DNA of 64,000 nucleotides from Hetaerina americana (lineage: Eukaryota; Arthropoda; Insecta; Odonata; Calopterygidae). Every line of letters begins with the position of its first letter. The first letter of the stretch is position 1. The translations under genes and the position numbers were made by a program. This document shows, in pieces, positions 28,229 to 38,920 of this stretch. The stretch lies in NCBI GenBank assembly GCA_022747635.1, contig JAKTNV010000027.1, forward strand, positions 1,489,501 to 1,553,500. Reading direction: 5' to 3'. Under the pieces are notes generated by a model. That model made no database searches. It saw only the letters and a program-made list of their open reading frames with translations, and was not told the DNA's origin.

Positions 28229-28850
28229 TTCCCGCCGCATGTGAAGTCCGTTCGATGATAAGGTTTTCACTGATTGAAATATTTTAAAGCTGCTGACATT
28301 CGCAATCGGGAAATTCGTGTTCTGCACGGACCAAATGTGATGAGTGGCGATCTGTGTGGGTTGTGCGTCTGTGTTCTCGTGCGTTTAAGAGTGAACGGAC
28401 AAATGTCCATGAAGAAGATGATAGAAATGTACGCCCCCGTTTGTGGCAAACATCGAACTGCACCTAAAAATTGATGAAAAACTTCGTGAACACCGGCGTT
28501 TTACGTCTTCTGAAATTTTTGGAAAGTTTTCCACAGATTTCCACGACTCTTGCATAGAAACACGACTGAAAAGTTAGGCTACTAAACATGTTTTGTGCTC
28601 GTCTCGACGAGGGAATTCAACTGATGCCGCCATCGGTTGCCTGCGATCTCAGGCGGCAGAATTTTATGCTGAAGGAATTTTGAAAAATAGCTCAGAGATA
28701 TGAAAAATGTTTAAAACTGTTCGGCAGATATGTATAAAAATAATAGGGATATTTAGTTTTAAAATGAAAATAATAAATTTTTGGTATCTACTCAACTGAA
28801 TTTTGTGTAGTATAGCGGAGGTTACTTTCCGGACAGCGCTCGTGTATAGA
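28229..28850 (+). mobile_element. Decayed M2-like mariner
   Basis: Broken plus-strand frames resemble M2: CEVRSMIRFSLIEIF-type sequence at 28238, ERTNVHEEDDRN at 28395, LMKNFVN at 28470 and FPQISTTLA at 28530. A matching C-terminal piece, RYEKCLKLFGRYV, is near 28695. The right end, GGTTACTTTCCGGACAGCGC at 28819, matches the M2 terminal repeat. The left end was not recognised. Confidence 0.65.
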
Positions 28851-29512
28851 CACGCCAACAAACGCAGGAACGTATTCATGAATATGATGGAGACCCATTC
28901 ATTTTTTCTTTTGTCCCGCTCACTCAGTATTCTAACACCCGCCATAGTCTTCAAACATTCCTAAGGGAGTTGCAATTGAATGTTGGAGAGAGTGATTTAG
29001 AGGGTATAATGAATGACGGTACGAGAATAGATGCAGGAAGTGATAAGGAATGATGTGTGGATTTGAAGACTGGTTGTTGCAGTTACGTTGTAAAGTGTCT
29101 TGTTGGGCGAGGCAAAGAAGTGTAGAAATGCGCTGACCCCAGAAACACCTTGACCAGTGGATCATCGCCAATAATGACAAGTCTACATAAATAAGTCTTC
29201 TTTGGCATTATGGTCTTAATTTATACTCATAGAAACAATAGGATCACGACATTTACAATATTAAGAGTTTTATTTTTACGTGTACGAATTAACGTTGCCA
29301 TAGCAGGATTTCGCTAATGACTGCGCGAGCACACTGATATGTGGCATTGATAACTTTTGCTATATCACTACCTTAATTGAATGTAATATTTATATAATTA
29401 TTTATTCCGCCTGCATTCCAATTAAATAGACAATCTCATATTTCACTGTGGCTTAAAGTAAATGTAATCATCTTAAAATGTAGGTATTATTTTATTGCGC
29501 AATAGAGATTCG
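28851..29512. other. Unannotated DNA
   Basis: No gene or shared repeat recognised; AT-rich toward the right. Confidence 0.4.
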
Positions 29513-30148
29513 AAATAAATACGCAAACTGAGGTCATTAAAATCTTTATTTTGCAAAATTTAGTATGCATCGATTTTGTCCCCTTCAAAGTATTCTCCAT
29601 TCGTTGCTATGCACTTATTCCATCTTCTTCTCTTCCAGTTTTTGAAGCACGCTTGGAAGTCCTCCTTGGTAGCTAGGCTTTTTAGTTTTCTCGTCGTTTC
29701 TTGCTCTATTGTGTCCACATCTTCCCAGTGATGTCCCCTCATCACATTTTATGCATTTTGGTAAAGGAAAAAGTCTCAGGGGCGAGATCTGGTGAATAAG
29801 GAGGATGATCAAGGATCAAGGTGATTGAGTTTGTTGCCAAAAACTGGCGAATAATCAATGCTGAATGGGCAGGTGCATTGTCATGGTGAAGGATCCATCG
29901 CCTTGGGTCAAATTTAGTCACACACGACGAACGCGATCTCTAATACGCTGGAGAACGGTAAGGAAGAACTCAGTATTTACGGTAAGGAAAATTGGCCGCA
30001 CACGATCAATGTTGTCATCAACACCGGTGGTTGAAAGTCGTCCCGGCCTTTCATCATTTATGGTGTCCTGTCGGCCATCTTTGAAACGCTTAATCCACTT
30101 GAAAACGGATGTTTTCTTCAAAGCATTATCACCGTAGACAGCTTTCGA

Positions 30149-30463
30149 GTAGTAGTAGTAATAATTAGGGGAGGCGACCGACATCTGAGGCCATTTGCGC
30201 CATAGGGGATGGACAGGAAAGGATGAAGGGTGGAGAGAAACCCGGCGTCGGCATTAGCCTGCTCTTTACGAAAGGCGCCAAGGGGTCCGCAGTTTAACGT
30301 CCCATCCGACGGACGGCGTACTCACTCAAAGTGCTCTTCACAAAGCACCTCAAGTAGGGATCGGGATACCACTGAAAAAAAACTAAACTTTGAACTCGGG
30401 CCCTCTCGGTGGGAAGCGTGTACTTTAGCCACCGTATTATCGCTATTCCCGTAGGAATGCGTA
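30149..30463 (-). mobile_element. SINE S1 copy within M3
   Basis: This is nearly full length. The tail AGTAGTAGTAGTAATAAT (plus form) is at the left, the body includes AACGTCCCATCCGACGGAC, and the tRNA-like head is at the right. Its B box has changed to TTTGAACTCGG, so the internal promoter is probably damaged. Confidence 0.88.
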
Positions 30464-30533
30464 GTAGATCAGCGCGGGGCAACTGAAACGATAGTTAATC
30501 AATTTTGAATGAATTTAAGAAAATCACGAACAT

Positions 30534-30642
30534 TTCAAGTAGAGATAGAGATATCTCTGAAAAATATTCAACACCGCCGGGATTTGAACCCGCGCCCTCT
30601 GGGTGGGAAGCCAGTACATTAGCCCCCGCACCATCTCGATCC
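30534..30642 (-). mobile_element. SINE S1 head fragment within M3
   Basis: Only the tRNA-like head and the first 40 bases of body are present, ending at CTACTTGA. The B box GGTTCAAATCC is intact (30588-30578). It is in the same orientation as the copy 70 bases away. Confidence 0.85.
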
Positions 30643-30925
30643 TTAAACAACTGTCGATATTTTGGTAATTTCTTGATAACTTTTACCGCACTTCAGCAAA
30701 AACTTGATGCTGATTAGTTGCTCCGTGATTTCGTCAGTTTCCATTTTGGACTAATGGTAAAAACAAGGACAACAGAAACTAACATAACTGACACCATGCG
30801 CACAGCTCGACGATCCGCCAAGCACAGACGGCTCATTGGGTCTCAGGCAACTAGCGCCGCTAGCGGGCTGGACTATAGTCCGCGTCATGGCCGCCAGAAT
30901 GCGCCGGTTCGCCAATTTATCGTAC

Positions 30926-31312
30926 GTGCTACGTATATCAAACATGTTCACTTTTGAACTGTGAGAAGAAAAGAGTCTTATGTATTTTGCCCCTTAAATA
31001 ACTCCTTAGGCACACCGATGGCGTACGTAAATACTGCCGCAAATATGTTTTAAGCATAAAAAAAGTTTCCATCGTCTCAACCATTTTTAGCTTTGGACAC
31101 CTTCTCCCAGGCTCAGTTAATCTACGTATCCGCCCCGTTTACCCATTTATTCATAGGCGCACACGAGAGCAATTGCATGTTCCCAGCGGAAATGGAAATG
31201 ATACTGTGAGAATTAATTCTAAGGATAGATATTCGGCGTTTAAAAAAGACCCATTCAGTATTTTTCATTCGGACTTGGATTGGCTCCCATTGCCGATCGT
31301 CTGGTTCACAAT
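30926..31312. other. Unannotated DNA
   Basis: Nothing recognised. Confidence 0.4.
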
Positions 31313-31480
31313 ACATCTACACCTGCATAATACCCAGCAAGCCGCCGCAGGGGCGTGTGGCGGTGGGTGTTAGGTCACCATCCATAAAAGAGAATAAAAA
31401 CCAAATGCAAAATATTTAGCCATCAAAGTCATGTCAATCTACACCTGCAGAGACATTCTTGCAAAAACCTTTTTAAGGCA
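31313..31480 (-). mobile_element. CR1-like family B, 3' end
   Basis: The plus-strand form starts ACACCTGCATAATACCCAGC, then GTGTGGCGGTGGGTGTTAGG, the family B terminal motif, followed by diverged UTR. It is non-coding and lies just left of an M1 mariner. Confidence 0.7.
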
Positions 31481-31515
31481 CACGCTTGCAAAAACACATA
31501 ACATCAACTAACATA

Positions 31516-32076
31516 CAGGGTTCGTCCGGAAAATAAGTGTACTGACTCCTGGGCTGGGCGCGCCTGGAGCGGCGCGCCCAGCACCGCTCTGACGGGCTGC
31601 GATTGGAGGGGGGTATGTTGGCAAGCGATGCTGAAAAAGGCAGTCGGCTCTGAGCTGTGGTGTAGTGAGGAGCTCTGTTAACGCGAACCTCCACGCTCGA
31701 CCCACGTCACGGAACGCGATGCCGAAGTTTTTGGAGCAGCGTTATTCCATCAAATTTGCGGTAAAGCTTGGGAAATCGTCTACCGAAACTGTCGGTATGA
31801 TTAACCAGGCTTACGGGGAGTCAGCCACGTCCAGAAACATGATCTTTCGGTGGCACAAGATGTTCGTGGAGGGCAGAGAAGAGGTCGACGACGAGTCTTC
31901 GAGAGGTTCCCGATGATGCCTTCGCGGGAGCGTTCCAGGAATGGGAACGCCGCTGGAACACGTGCGTGTATCGACTCATAAGGGTCCTATTTTGAGGAAT
32001 ATTAGCTTAAGATATATATAAGTGTAATAAATTTTTTTTCCTGAGCTCAGTACACTTATTTTCCGGACGAACCCTG
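31516..32076 (+). mobile_element. Mariner M1 deletion derivative, copy 2
   Basis: This 561-bp element has the same ends and internal deletion as 3604-4154. The copies are close to identical apart from about 20 bases near the left end (31547-31575) and a few substitutions. TA lies at 31514-31515 and 32077-32078. Sharing the same deletion breakpoint shows that a deleted form, not a full element, was mobilised. Confidence 0.93.
31719..31916 (+). pseudogene. Mariner M1 transposase N-terminal fragment, copy 2
   Basis: The 65-residue frame from the ATG at 31719 differs from that at 3801 by one residue (GESATSRN instead of GESAMSRN). It stops before the catalytic domain at the same point. The C-terminal tail follows in another frame. 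Confidence 0.88.
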
Positions 32077-32249
32077 TACATATGCACCTATGAAAATACA
32101 TTATGTCTACGCAGCGTTTAATCTTATCTTGGCTTGCAAATCGAATGTCTTTAATATATTTATTGTGAATTAGGTTTCTAGCTATTAAGATTCCATATTG
32201 TCTGGAGGAAGAACGAGTAATTGAGATTTTAAATATAAGATAATCTGTG

Positions 32250-32510
32250 CTGGAATCTATTTCTCCCTTATCTTATTATCTTTGTGGCCTGATCTATCCA
32301 AATAGTATGGGGCCATAATAACATTTCCTTCAGAGTCATTCTTAAACTCGTTTGTTCTGAACAGCTTCAGAAGCCTATGTCTCCCTTGTTCCCTTCGTAT
32401 CTCAAGTGGTTTCCACCCTAATTCCCCTAAAAGGCCTTTACAATCATTTTCCGTGAATGTCCATGCACAAGTCCTTGTATTCTCTGTCGTTTGACCACCG
32501 TGCATGACAA
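32250..32510 (-). mobile_element. CR1-like reverse transcriptase C-terminal fragment
   Basis: The minus-strand frame reads LLGELGWKPLEIRREQGRHR and LLKLFRTNEFKN, the LGW-xx-L-xx-RR pattern near the end of CR1/Jockey-group reverse transcriptases. It is related to, but distinct from, families A and B. No 3' terminal motif was found. Confidence 0.6.
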
Positions 32511-33974
32511 AACAAAGCCGATCGAGTAATATAATGATTTGTTTTTACTTCCTACATGTTGAGTAAAGGAATAATGTCTTTATTTGACCATTGAATCCAT
32601 AAGTAACGCCGAATAAATTTAAGCGAAGGACGGTTGGCGCAAGAAGGAGTCGTACGAGACCGTGGACTGCTCGGCGCCGAAAATTCTCTCGCGTTTCGTC
32701 GATATGATGCGATGCGTGTGCCAGAGTCGAGGGCATGAAAGAGACGCGTTTTCCCCGCATGTCCAGTCAACCTCCGGGGTGAAAAATAACGAGCGAACGA
32801 GATGGGCCATTAATTTCAAAAGAATTCTGTGCGAAGCGCGTGCCGGGCATATTGCACGACCCCTCGGTCGAAGCGATTCCCGAAGAGATGCCAAAAATTC
32901 ATAGATTGCGTATTGGGAGGCTGATGATTGCAAATAAAAAAGCCAGAAAAAACGTTAACAAATATTCGGATCAAATATGATGGGTCACGCATGTAAAAAG
33001 GTTATCTAAATTTGATGAACAATAATGTACGAGGGTTACTAAAAAGAATTAATGGTTTCGGGTAATATGTGCGTCACCATAAATTATTAAAAACGTATTG
33101 TGTCGCATCCATTGTACATAATAAAACAATTTGTCGTCATTTAACGCAGTTTTTCTGTTGAAAATTGATAAATTGTGCCAAATTTCTTGCACGAAAAAAC
33201 TGGAAAATTACAGCGTTTTAATAACCAGCGATGGATCACGCTAATCATCAAGGTTAAACCTTTGGGAAATATTTGTATTATTTCACCTCAGTCCATCATC
33301 TGTATATTTTTTGCAATTCGCAATTAATTATATGTAGGATAATTAGTGATTGCAGGTGGCACAAAGCAATCCCTTCTCCCTCATTCACCCCGGGGTGTGG
33401 ATTTTGTTCGTCGCGTGGTGGTCAGTACTGGATAAACTCTTAACTTCAACGATCAAAAATAAACCTTCGGCTGGATTACTATGGCCGCATGGGAAATTAA
33501 TGATGAGCTTATTTCAAGTGGTGCAGCATGAGGATAAGAGAGAATTAATCCCGTTAAAACATGCACCTCACAAATCACTTTTGAAAATGGCTGTTTACTG
33601 AGCGAGGGCGGAATGGAAATTGACAAGGCACGCCTCGGCGGTTCCATTTCGCACTTTTCAACTGATGTTTTCCATGTCAAATAGAACGAGTGTCGTGGCC
33701 ATGTAGGAATGCGTAATCACTGGGGTAGTTGGCCCTCATTTCACTGGCTTAACCACTCTTCTGTCACTGTAAACAAACATCGAAGTCAGTTGATGGTAAG
33801 TGCTCTCAGCGGCAGATTAGAATCCTGTTGTTGAAACAGGTGAATATAACATTTAGAATCGCTCCTCCTCTTCATTTATATCTTTTCTTACCAGTCACCA
33901 AGAAGGTATGTGGCAGGGAATGTTAGAATATTAAAGGAAATATGCTTGAGAGAACCGACAGTTATGATCATATA
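32511..33974. other. Unannotated DNA with one solo mariner-like end
   Basis: At 33029-33065 the sequence ACGAGGGTTACTAAAAAG resembles a mariner terminal repeat, with no partner seen. The sections 32620-32900 and 33350-33690 are GC-richer single-copy sequence with no convincing coding. Confidence 0.4.
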
Positions 33975-34173
33975 CCTATTTTATTTATTTATTTAGCCTT
34001 AGTCCGAAAACAACACTCTGGCCTTTCCATCGGACTATTAACAAAGAATAACAATGGAGACGAGTACAAACACCCAAGCCCTAGGTGGAAGAAACCCACC
34101 CAGGCGGGAATCGAACCCGCGACCCATGGATTGGCAGACGAGGACGTTACCCCAACGCCACCGAGGCCGGCGC
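33975..34173 (-). mobile_element. tRNA-derived SINE, family S4
   Basis: The minus strand starts GCGCCGGCCTCGGTGGCGTT (tRNA-like head with A box GGTGGCGTTGGGGTAACG) and has the B box GGTTCGATTCC at 34117-34107. The 3' tail is AAATAAATAAAATA. A single copy is seen in this window. It lies 30 bases from an S1 SINE. Confidence 0.75.
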
Positions 34174-34202
34174 TATTCTCAGCCATTTTAAAATTTTAAA
34201 AA

Positions 34203-34507
34203 GGGGATCGAGATGGTGCGGGGGCTAACGCACTGGCTTCTCACCCAGCGGGCCCGGGTTCAAATCCCGGCGGTGTTGAATATTTTTCAGAGATATCGCG
34301 ATCCCTACTTGAGGTGCTTTGTGGAGGGCACTTTGAGCGAGTATGCCGTCCGTCGGATGGGACGTTAAAATTGCGGACCCCTTGGCGCCTTTCGTAAAGA
34401 GTAGACTAATGCCGACGCCGGGTTTCTCTCTTCATCCTTTCCTGTCCATCCCCTATGGCGCAAATGACCTCAGCTGTCGATCGACTCCCCTAAATACTAC
34501 TACTACT
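34203..34507 (+). mobile_element. SINE S1, full-length copy
   Basis: The head is GGGGATCGAGATGGTGCGGG and the B box GGTTCAAATCC (34257-34267) is intact. The family body is full length and the tail is TACTACTACTACT. It is the best-preserved free-standing S1 copy here. Confidence 0.9.
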
Positions 34508-35231
34508 CGAAACCGTTTGATGAAGCCGAGTTTCTTATAAATCGGATCCGCATGTTGTCGGGATATGGGCTCCCCACGAAAGGCGTGGCGTCAGGTCCAA
34601 GCGGTTCCCAAACCCTCGTCGTCCCCAGCTGGGCTCCTCCCTCCCTTCCTCCCTTGTCATTGCCTCCTTAAGAGTCACATCTCGTCGCCCTCGCCTCTCT
34701 CGGATAGAGGAGGAATATACCGTTTGCGGAGGTCGTGAGTCGAATTCCTCGGGGGTTGTGCCAAACGCGAGGGGGGCAGTGGGGGGCGGGGGGCAGGAGA
34801 AAAGTCTCCGTGTGGTATGCCGGGTATGCTCCTGCAAATTCACAGGCACGCACGCACGCGCACGAGTGCGTGCGCCGTTCGACCTCCGCCGCCCAGAGCC
34901 CAACTTCGGGCCGCGGGATTCCTGGAACACGGCCGACAGGGCGAGGGCACCTGGCGAACCTCGGGAAACTGAAGAAAGAAATTGACCCCCCTTCCCAAAC
35001 TTATAAGTAAAGAATTAACCATACACCCAAATGATTTCAGTTTTTTTATGGCTTTATATTTTAGTTTTATACTTGGATAATATTTGCTACAAATTTATCT
35101 GTGATTTAGCGTCGTACTTGACTCTTGTCATACCTGTATGTCAGCTTTTTCATTTTAATTGATGAATACGTTCGGTGATTAAAAGGGTTTCGTTCATTAT
35201 ATTTCATGAACAACGAGCCCATATTATTTTG
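34508..35231. other. Unannotated DNA with GC-rich island
   Basis: The section 34560-34960 is GC-rich, with an ACGCACGCACGCGCACG run near 34848. Open frames on both strands are compositional and share no family motif. Confidence 0.4.
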
Positions 35232-35665
35232 GGTTTATATACATGTAAATGTACACAATACCCCGCAATCCGTCGCAATGACGTGTGGCAGGGGGTGGTT
35301 GGTCACCAGCCACTATACATATAATTCCTGTACTTTCTCGTTCACATGGCAACCCGCGATCCACCAAAAACCGTGTGGGAAGGGGGCGACCGAACATCAA
35401 TCACGTAACCAGCCAACACATATTACGAGTGTTAAATGTTTAGCAGCTATTCCTGCGCCTACATAAGGATGACATGAAAACGCGTAAAAAGAGGGATGGT
35501 ACATATACAACACAGACATTTAAATGCGGTTAGTATTCTACCCGTTCCAGATGGATTAAGTATTCACAAATACAACAGACTTTATGTGCGAGTACATTCG
35601 CCAATACTCCACCCGGGACAATGGCGCCCGGCGGGGGGTGTTAGGTCGCCAGACTTTGAGAGTGT
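35232..35665 (-). mobile_element. Two CR1-like family B 3' ends in series
   Basis: One terminal motif lies at 35255-35310 (plus form ATACCCCGCAATCCGTCGC) and another at 35606-35660 (CCCGGCGGGGGGTGTTAGG). Both point the same way. The sequence between is diverged family B UTR. Confidence 0.6.
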
Positions 35666-36152
35666 TTTTTATTAGGAATTTAATCCTTTATAACCATACT
35701 TTCGACAGCATGTACCTATTACTCTCTTATGTGCTCCCCCTTTTATTGCTGTCGCGAATAGTGTGCGGGAAAAACGAATTGTCGAATCTATCAGTTCGAC
35801 AGTCTCTCCAATCTTTTCGCATTAGTCGGCCCTGCCAATGCAAATGGGAGTATGATTATATCTCGAATGTCGGATGCGGGATCTTAATGATTGGCATTAA
35901 AATAAATTATTTATATTCCTATATGTATATGTATTTATTTATTTATTTTGACGCATCCATTTATTTATGTATACGGAAATAATAACAATGGGAACCAAGG
36001 AGATATCGCAACAATGCTGCCGACAACATATGTGTAGTTACCGATACTCAAAAAGCTATCAGTGGTGAGGTTGTGGGGAGCAATTTAGTTTTCGGTTCGC
36101 TTTATCACTTGATATACTCGTAATATAGTACACTACAAGCGCAATTGCTATA
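35666..36152. other. Unannotated DNA upstream of the coiled-coil gene
   Basis: TATTTATTTATTTATTT lies at 35933-35948. No clear TATA box or initiator stands out before the first ATG at 36153. Confidence 0.35.
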
Positions 36153-36250
36153 ATGGCGTCGTGCAATGGAAGTGATGCTCTCTACGGAAAGCAGTGTTCT
36201 GGAGGTCAAAGAGTAATGGAAGACTATTTCTTCTGTTTGACGCACGCACA

Positions 36251-36604
36251 ATGGTGTCTCAAGATGCTTCCCAAACCCCTGCGCAAACAAGCGGGGGCAT
36301 GGATCAAGTTCTTGATCAGAACGAAACCCCGAAGCGTAAAAGAGATGAAGATACGAAACATTCACTTCGTCAACTTGCTTCTAGACATGTTTCTAGGGAC
36401 TCTGAGGGGAATGTACCTCAGAAGTCCCCCGAAAGCACACGAGCCGCTCCCCCAGGACGTACCATCATCCGCTTCAACTGGGAGGAGCAGCCGGTTGAAG
36501 AAAGTCAACCCACAGAGGAATGTGCCTTCCGGATTCCTGACTGGATGGCGAGACTCATTGATGGAGGCGAGCCATCGCCTGCAGACCATCCAAAGGACCC
36601 CCAA
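36251..36604 (+). CDS. Putative orphan gene, exon 1
   Basis: The frame from the ATG at 36251 begins MVSQDASQTPAQTSGGMDQV. It contains a basic patch, TPKRKRDEDTK, that could serve as a nuclear signal, then TIIRFNWEEQPVEES and FRIPDWMARLIDGGEP. It resembles no family I know. At 36604/36605 the sequence CAA|GTGAGT is a strong splice donor in phase 0, matching the phase-0 acceptor at 37240. The frame stays open to 36910, where a weaker donor GAG|GTATAG (36907/36908) is also phase 0, so alternative splicing is possible. An earlier ATG at 36153 opens a different frame and would act as an upstream ORF, or indicates another frameshift. The product is unknown. A spliced host gene is my inference from codon-like composition and splice-site phase. 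Confidence 0.45.
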
Positions 36605-37240
36605 GTGAGTCACACCTCTGAAGATGGGCGACTCTACGTTGCCACCAGAGCTCTCCCTGGGCGGCCGGGTGCATGCGGCTTCGTGAGCATATCAGGAGGT
36701 GCCGGTGACGACATGCGAAGAGGGGGTTCCCCGACAATTAGAGAAAGAAGCGGAGAGGACGAGAGGAGAAATGCGACGGGTCGAAAGATGCCATGCCGCG
36801 GTGAACAATACCCCATTCACCGGCAACAAGCAAGGGCTGGAGCAACACAGCATCAATGCATTCCCGCTACTGCACCTCAAGACATGAGAAGAGGCCAATC
36901 CACCGAGGTATAGCAGCTCAAATTTAAATGACTATACAATTGCAAATGCTCCACATATTGCCATTATATGCGTACTACCACCCTTTGTATTCTCCTTGAC
37001 AATTTTCTTCTCTGTACGTGAATTTATTATTCACTTCAACATTAAGTTCATGCCATCTACAAGTTTGCTTGTATATTAAAGATCAACATTAAATATCCAT
37101 GAGAAAAGCATTATGGTGCACGATAAACAGCTTTCAATAGAGTCACCCCTTCATATTAAGTTTTTAATTCCAATTGCCATTACACAATTAATATTTAAAC
37201 GAATGGCATATTCTAAGCGGTGAATTATCTACTTGTTTAG
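36605..37240 (+). other. Putative intron
   Basis: It starts GTGAGT and ends ATCTACTTGTTTAG, with a T-rich stretch before the AG. Its second half is AT-rich (36920-37230), as expected for an intron, while its first 300 bases remain open in the exon frame. Confidence 0.4.
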
Positions 37241-37728
37241 TCTAGACATGTCCGAGAAATCATTGAACGTGCCAAGGAACAACTTCAGGCTGATTCCATT
37301 TATGAGCTCAACCAGAAACTGGCCTACCTGAGAGAGAGAATGTTAACCAAGATTTGAGTCGTGCTCAAAGGAAGTATCAATTTGCGCGGTGGTCATATGA
37401 AATGGCGATGAGGGCACGGGAACAGGCAATTGACGAGAAGGAGAGAGCATTGGCAAGAAATGTCAATGCCCTTTTGAACAAGCTGGATGTACTGGAACGC
37501 CGAAATGTGTACCTTTTAGATTTGATCGAGAAGGGAATGATGAAATTGTATGAGACGAGAGGATATGTGAGGGACATTAAGATATTACGAGCAAGAGAAT
37601 TGAAAGATCTCGAAGATGAACTAAGCATGAAGCAATTGCATCTGGCTGATTTGATGAAATACTACGAGGAGAATTACCTGTGTCCTCCTGAATTCACTGG
37701 CAATTATTCAAATGAGCAGCAATTATAA
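37241..37728 (+). pseudogene. Putative orphan gene, exon 2 (coiled coil, frameshifted)
   Basis: From the acceptor, phase 0 reads SRHVREIIERAKEQLQADSI then ELNQKLAYLRER and meets a stop 4 codons later. One frame over, the coiled coil continues as ENVNQDLSRAQRKYQ, AREQAIDEKERALARNVNAL and LEDELSMKQLHLADLMKYYE to a stop at 37726-37728. The break lies in the GAGAGAGAG run at about 37331-37339; removing one GA unit would join the frames. The exon-2 product would be about 160 residues, almost all helical and charged, suggesting a structural or scaffolding role. Either the allele is broken, the read has an error, or the gene is a recent pseudogene. An AATAAA follows 18 bases after the stop. Confidence 0.5.
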
Positions 37729-37746
37729 TTTTTTATTAATCCTGTA

Positions 37747-37752
37747 AATAAA
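37747..37752 (+). terminator. Polyadenylation signal AATAAA
   Basis: AATAAA lies 18 bases past the coiled-coil stop codon, followed by T/G-rich sequence (TTTTGTTTATTCC). This supports exon 2 being the last exon. Confidence 0.5.
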
Positions 37753-37917
37753 ATATTTTGTTTATTCCTATCGATATACATTGTGTGTTATAATTAAATG
37801 TTATTTAATAAGAGTTATCCCGTTTGATTTTAATAAAGAAATATTTCAAAATGAAGTCATTTGCATTTTCACTTTTCTGGTGGATTTAGGCCAATTAGAA
37901 ATTAAAGAAATACAGTT

Positions 37918-38050
37918 TAGTACCCTGTAAGCCACCACTTGGATGTGTGGCAGGGAATGAATACACACCAGACTATTTTTTACCCAAATATAACCCTACC
38001 GTGGTCACAAAATGTTATTCTGGTCCCTTATCGTTCGATGTCCTGAAGAT
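37918..38050 (-). mobile_element. CR1-like family A, 3' end
   Basis: The plus form is GTACCCTGTAAGCCACCAC, then GTGTGGCAGGGAATGAATAC and ACCCAAATATAACCCTACCG. About 130 bases of family A UTR are present, without coding. Confidence 0.7.
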
Positions 38051-38494
38051 GTGACGTAGTAACGAAACCTAGGTTGTAATAAAAATACTCCACGTGGAAA
38101 ATCAAAGTGTCATCCTCCGCTAAGGAAAGAGTACGTCGGCGATTCGCATAATTTCACAAGACAGACTTGGGGGTAGAATTTTGGATATCAGCAGAAGAAT
38201 TGAATTGGGAAGGTTATTTACAGAGCCGAAGAGAATTGATGGAGATTATACCAGTTAAAGATACAATCTCTATGTACAAACTCAAACAAATATCTATAAA
38301 ATTTGTTGCGTCTTCTTTCTCCATACCATCTAACTTAATTTTCAATGACCACCAATCTCCCACTGGAACACTGCCTTCAATTTGCGCCTGTGACCCATTT
38401 TTCTCAAATACCTAGTTTCAAATCCCTCTCTTTCAGTGATCTACATTTTTTATCTTACTAGTACTTTGCCAAAAAGATCATTGAAATCAACGAC
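38051..38494. other. Unannotated DNA
   Basis: Nothing recognised. Confidence 0.4.
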
Positions 38495-38760
38495 ATAAAT
38501 ACCCCGCGATTCACCAAAAAGGTGTTTGGCAGGGGGTGCAAGCACCATGCGGGTAGGAGGGATATAGAGGGATATGAAATAAAAAGGGAAACGGGAAAAA
38601 TGTTCAATAAAAAACTATGAAATAACCTGAAAGTTTTTATACATGCTGGCGGAATACTTAATTCATAGCAAGGGTTAATTCACCTAACCAATTAGTTATT
38701 TTTTTTGTAAAATAAGGATATAAAAATTAACCAAACAACTTTTAAGATCGACATTTTACG
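38495..38760 (-). mobile_element. CR1-like family C, 3' end
   Basis: The plus form reads ATACCCCGCGATTCACC, GTTTGGCAGGGGGTGCAAG and later TTTTTATACATGCTGGCGG, the same order as 12885-13110. It is an old, non-coding copy. Confidence 0.62.
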
Positions 38761-38839
38761 TTTAAACACTTGAATATGCGACTCGGATAACCCACTCACC
38801 GTATTCAAAAATTTAATTCCTATGTGTTATGTGGTTTTG

Positions 38840-38920
38840 TTCCCTTTTACGGATGGTGACCTAACACCCTCCGCCACACGCCCTTGCGGCGGCTTGCGGG
38901 GTATTATGTAGATTTGGATA
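38840..38920 (+). mobile_element. CR1-like family B terminal motif
   Basis: GGTGACCTAACACCCTCCGC followed by CGGCGGCTTGCGGGGTATTA and TGTAGATTTGGATA. Only the last 80 bases of the family are recognisable. Confidence 0.7.

Larger units (their letters stand above)
29513..30925 (-). mobile_element. Mariner M3 interrupted by two S1 SINEs
   Basis: On the minus strand, the 5' end near 30920 carries CGGCGCATTCTGGCGGCCAT, matching the left end of the copy at 54712. A transposase start follows at 30746 (METDEITEQLISIKFLLKCG). After the two SINE insertions it resumes as YSKAVYGDNALKKTSVFKWI, then INDERPGRLSTTGVDDNIDR. Near the end are TRKLKSLATKEDFQACFKNW and RRWNKCIATNGEYFEGD. The 3' end, AAATAAATACGCAAACTGAG in plus form, matches 53816. 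Stops, frameshifts and core losses make it inactive. Confidence 0.8.

Noticed and set aside
28274..28474. 66-codon frame with cysteines as a small secreted peptide
   Set aside because: The alternative frames over the same bases align with M2 mariner transposase, so this frame is a shadow.
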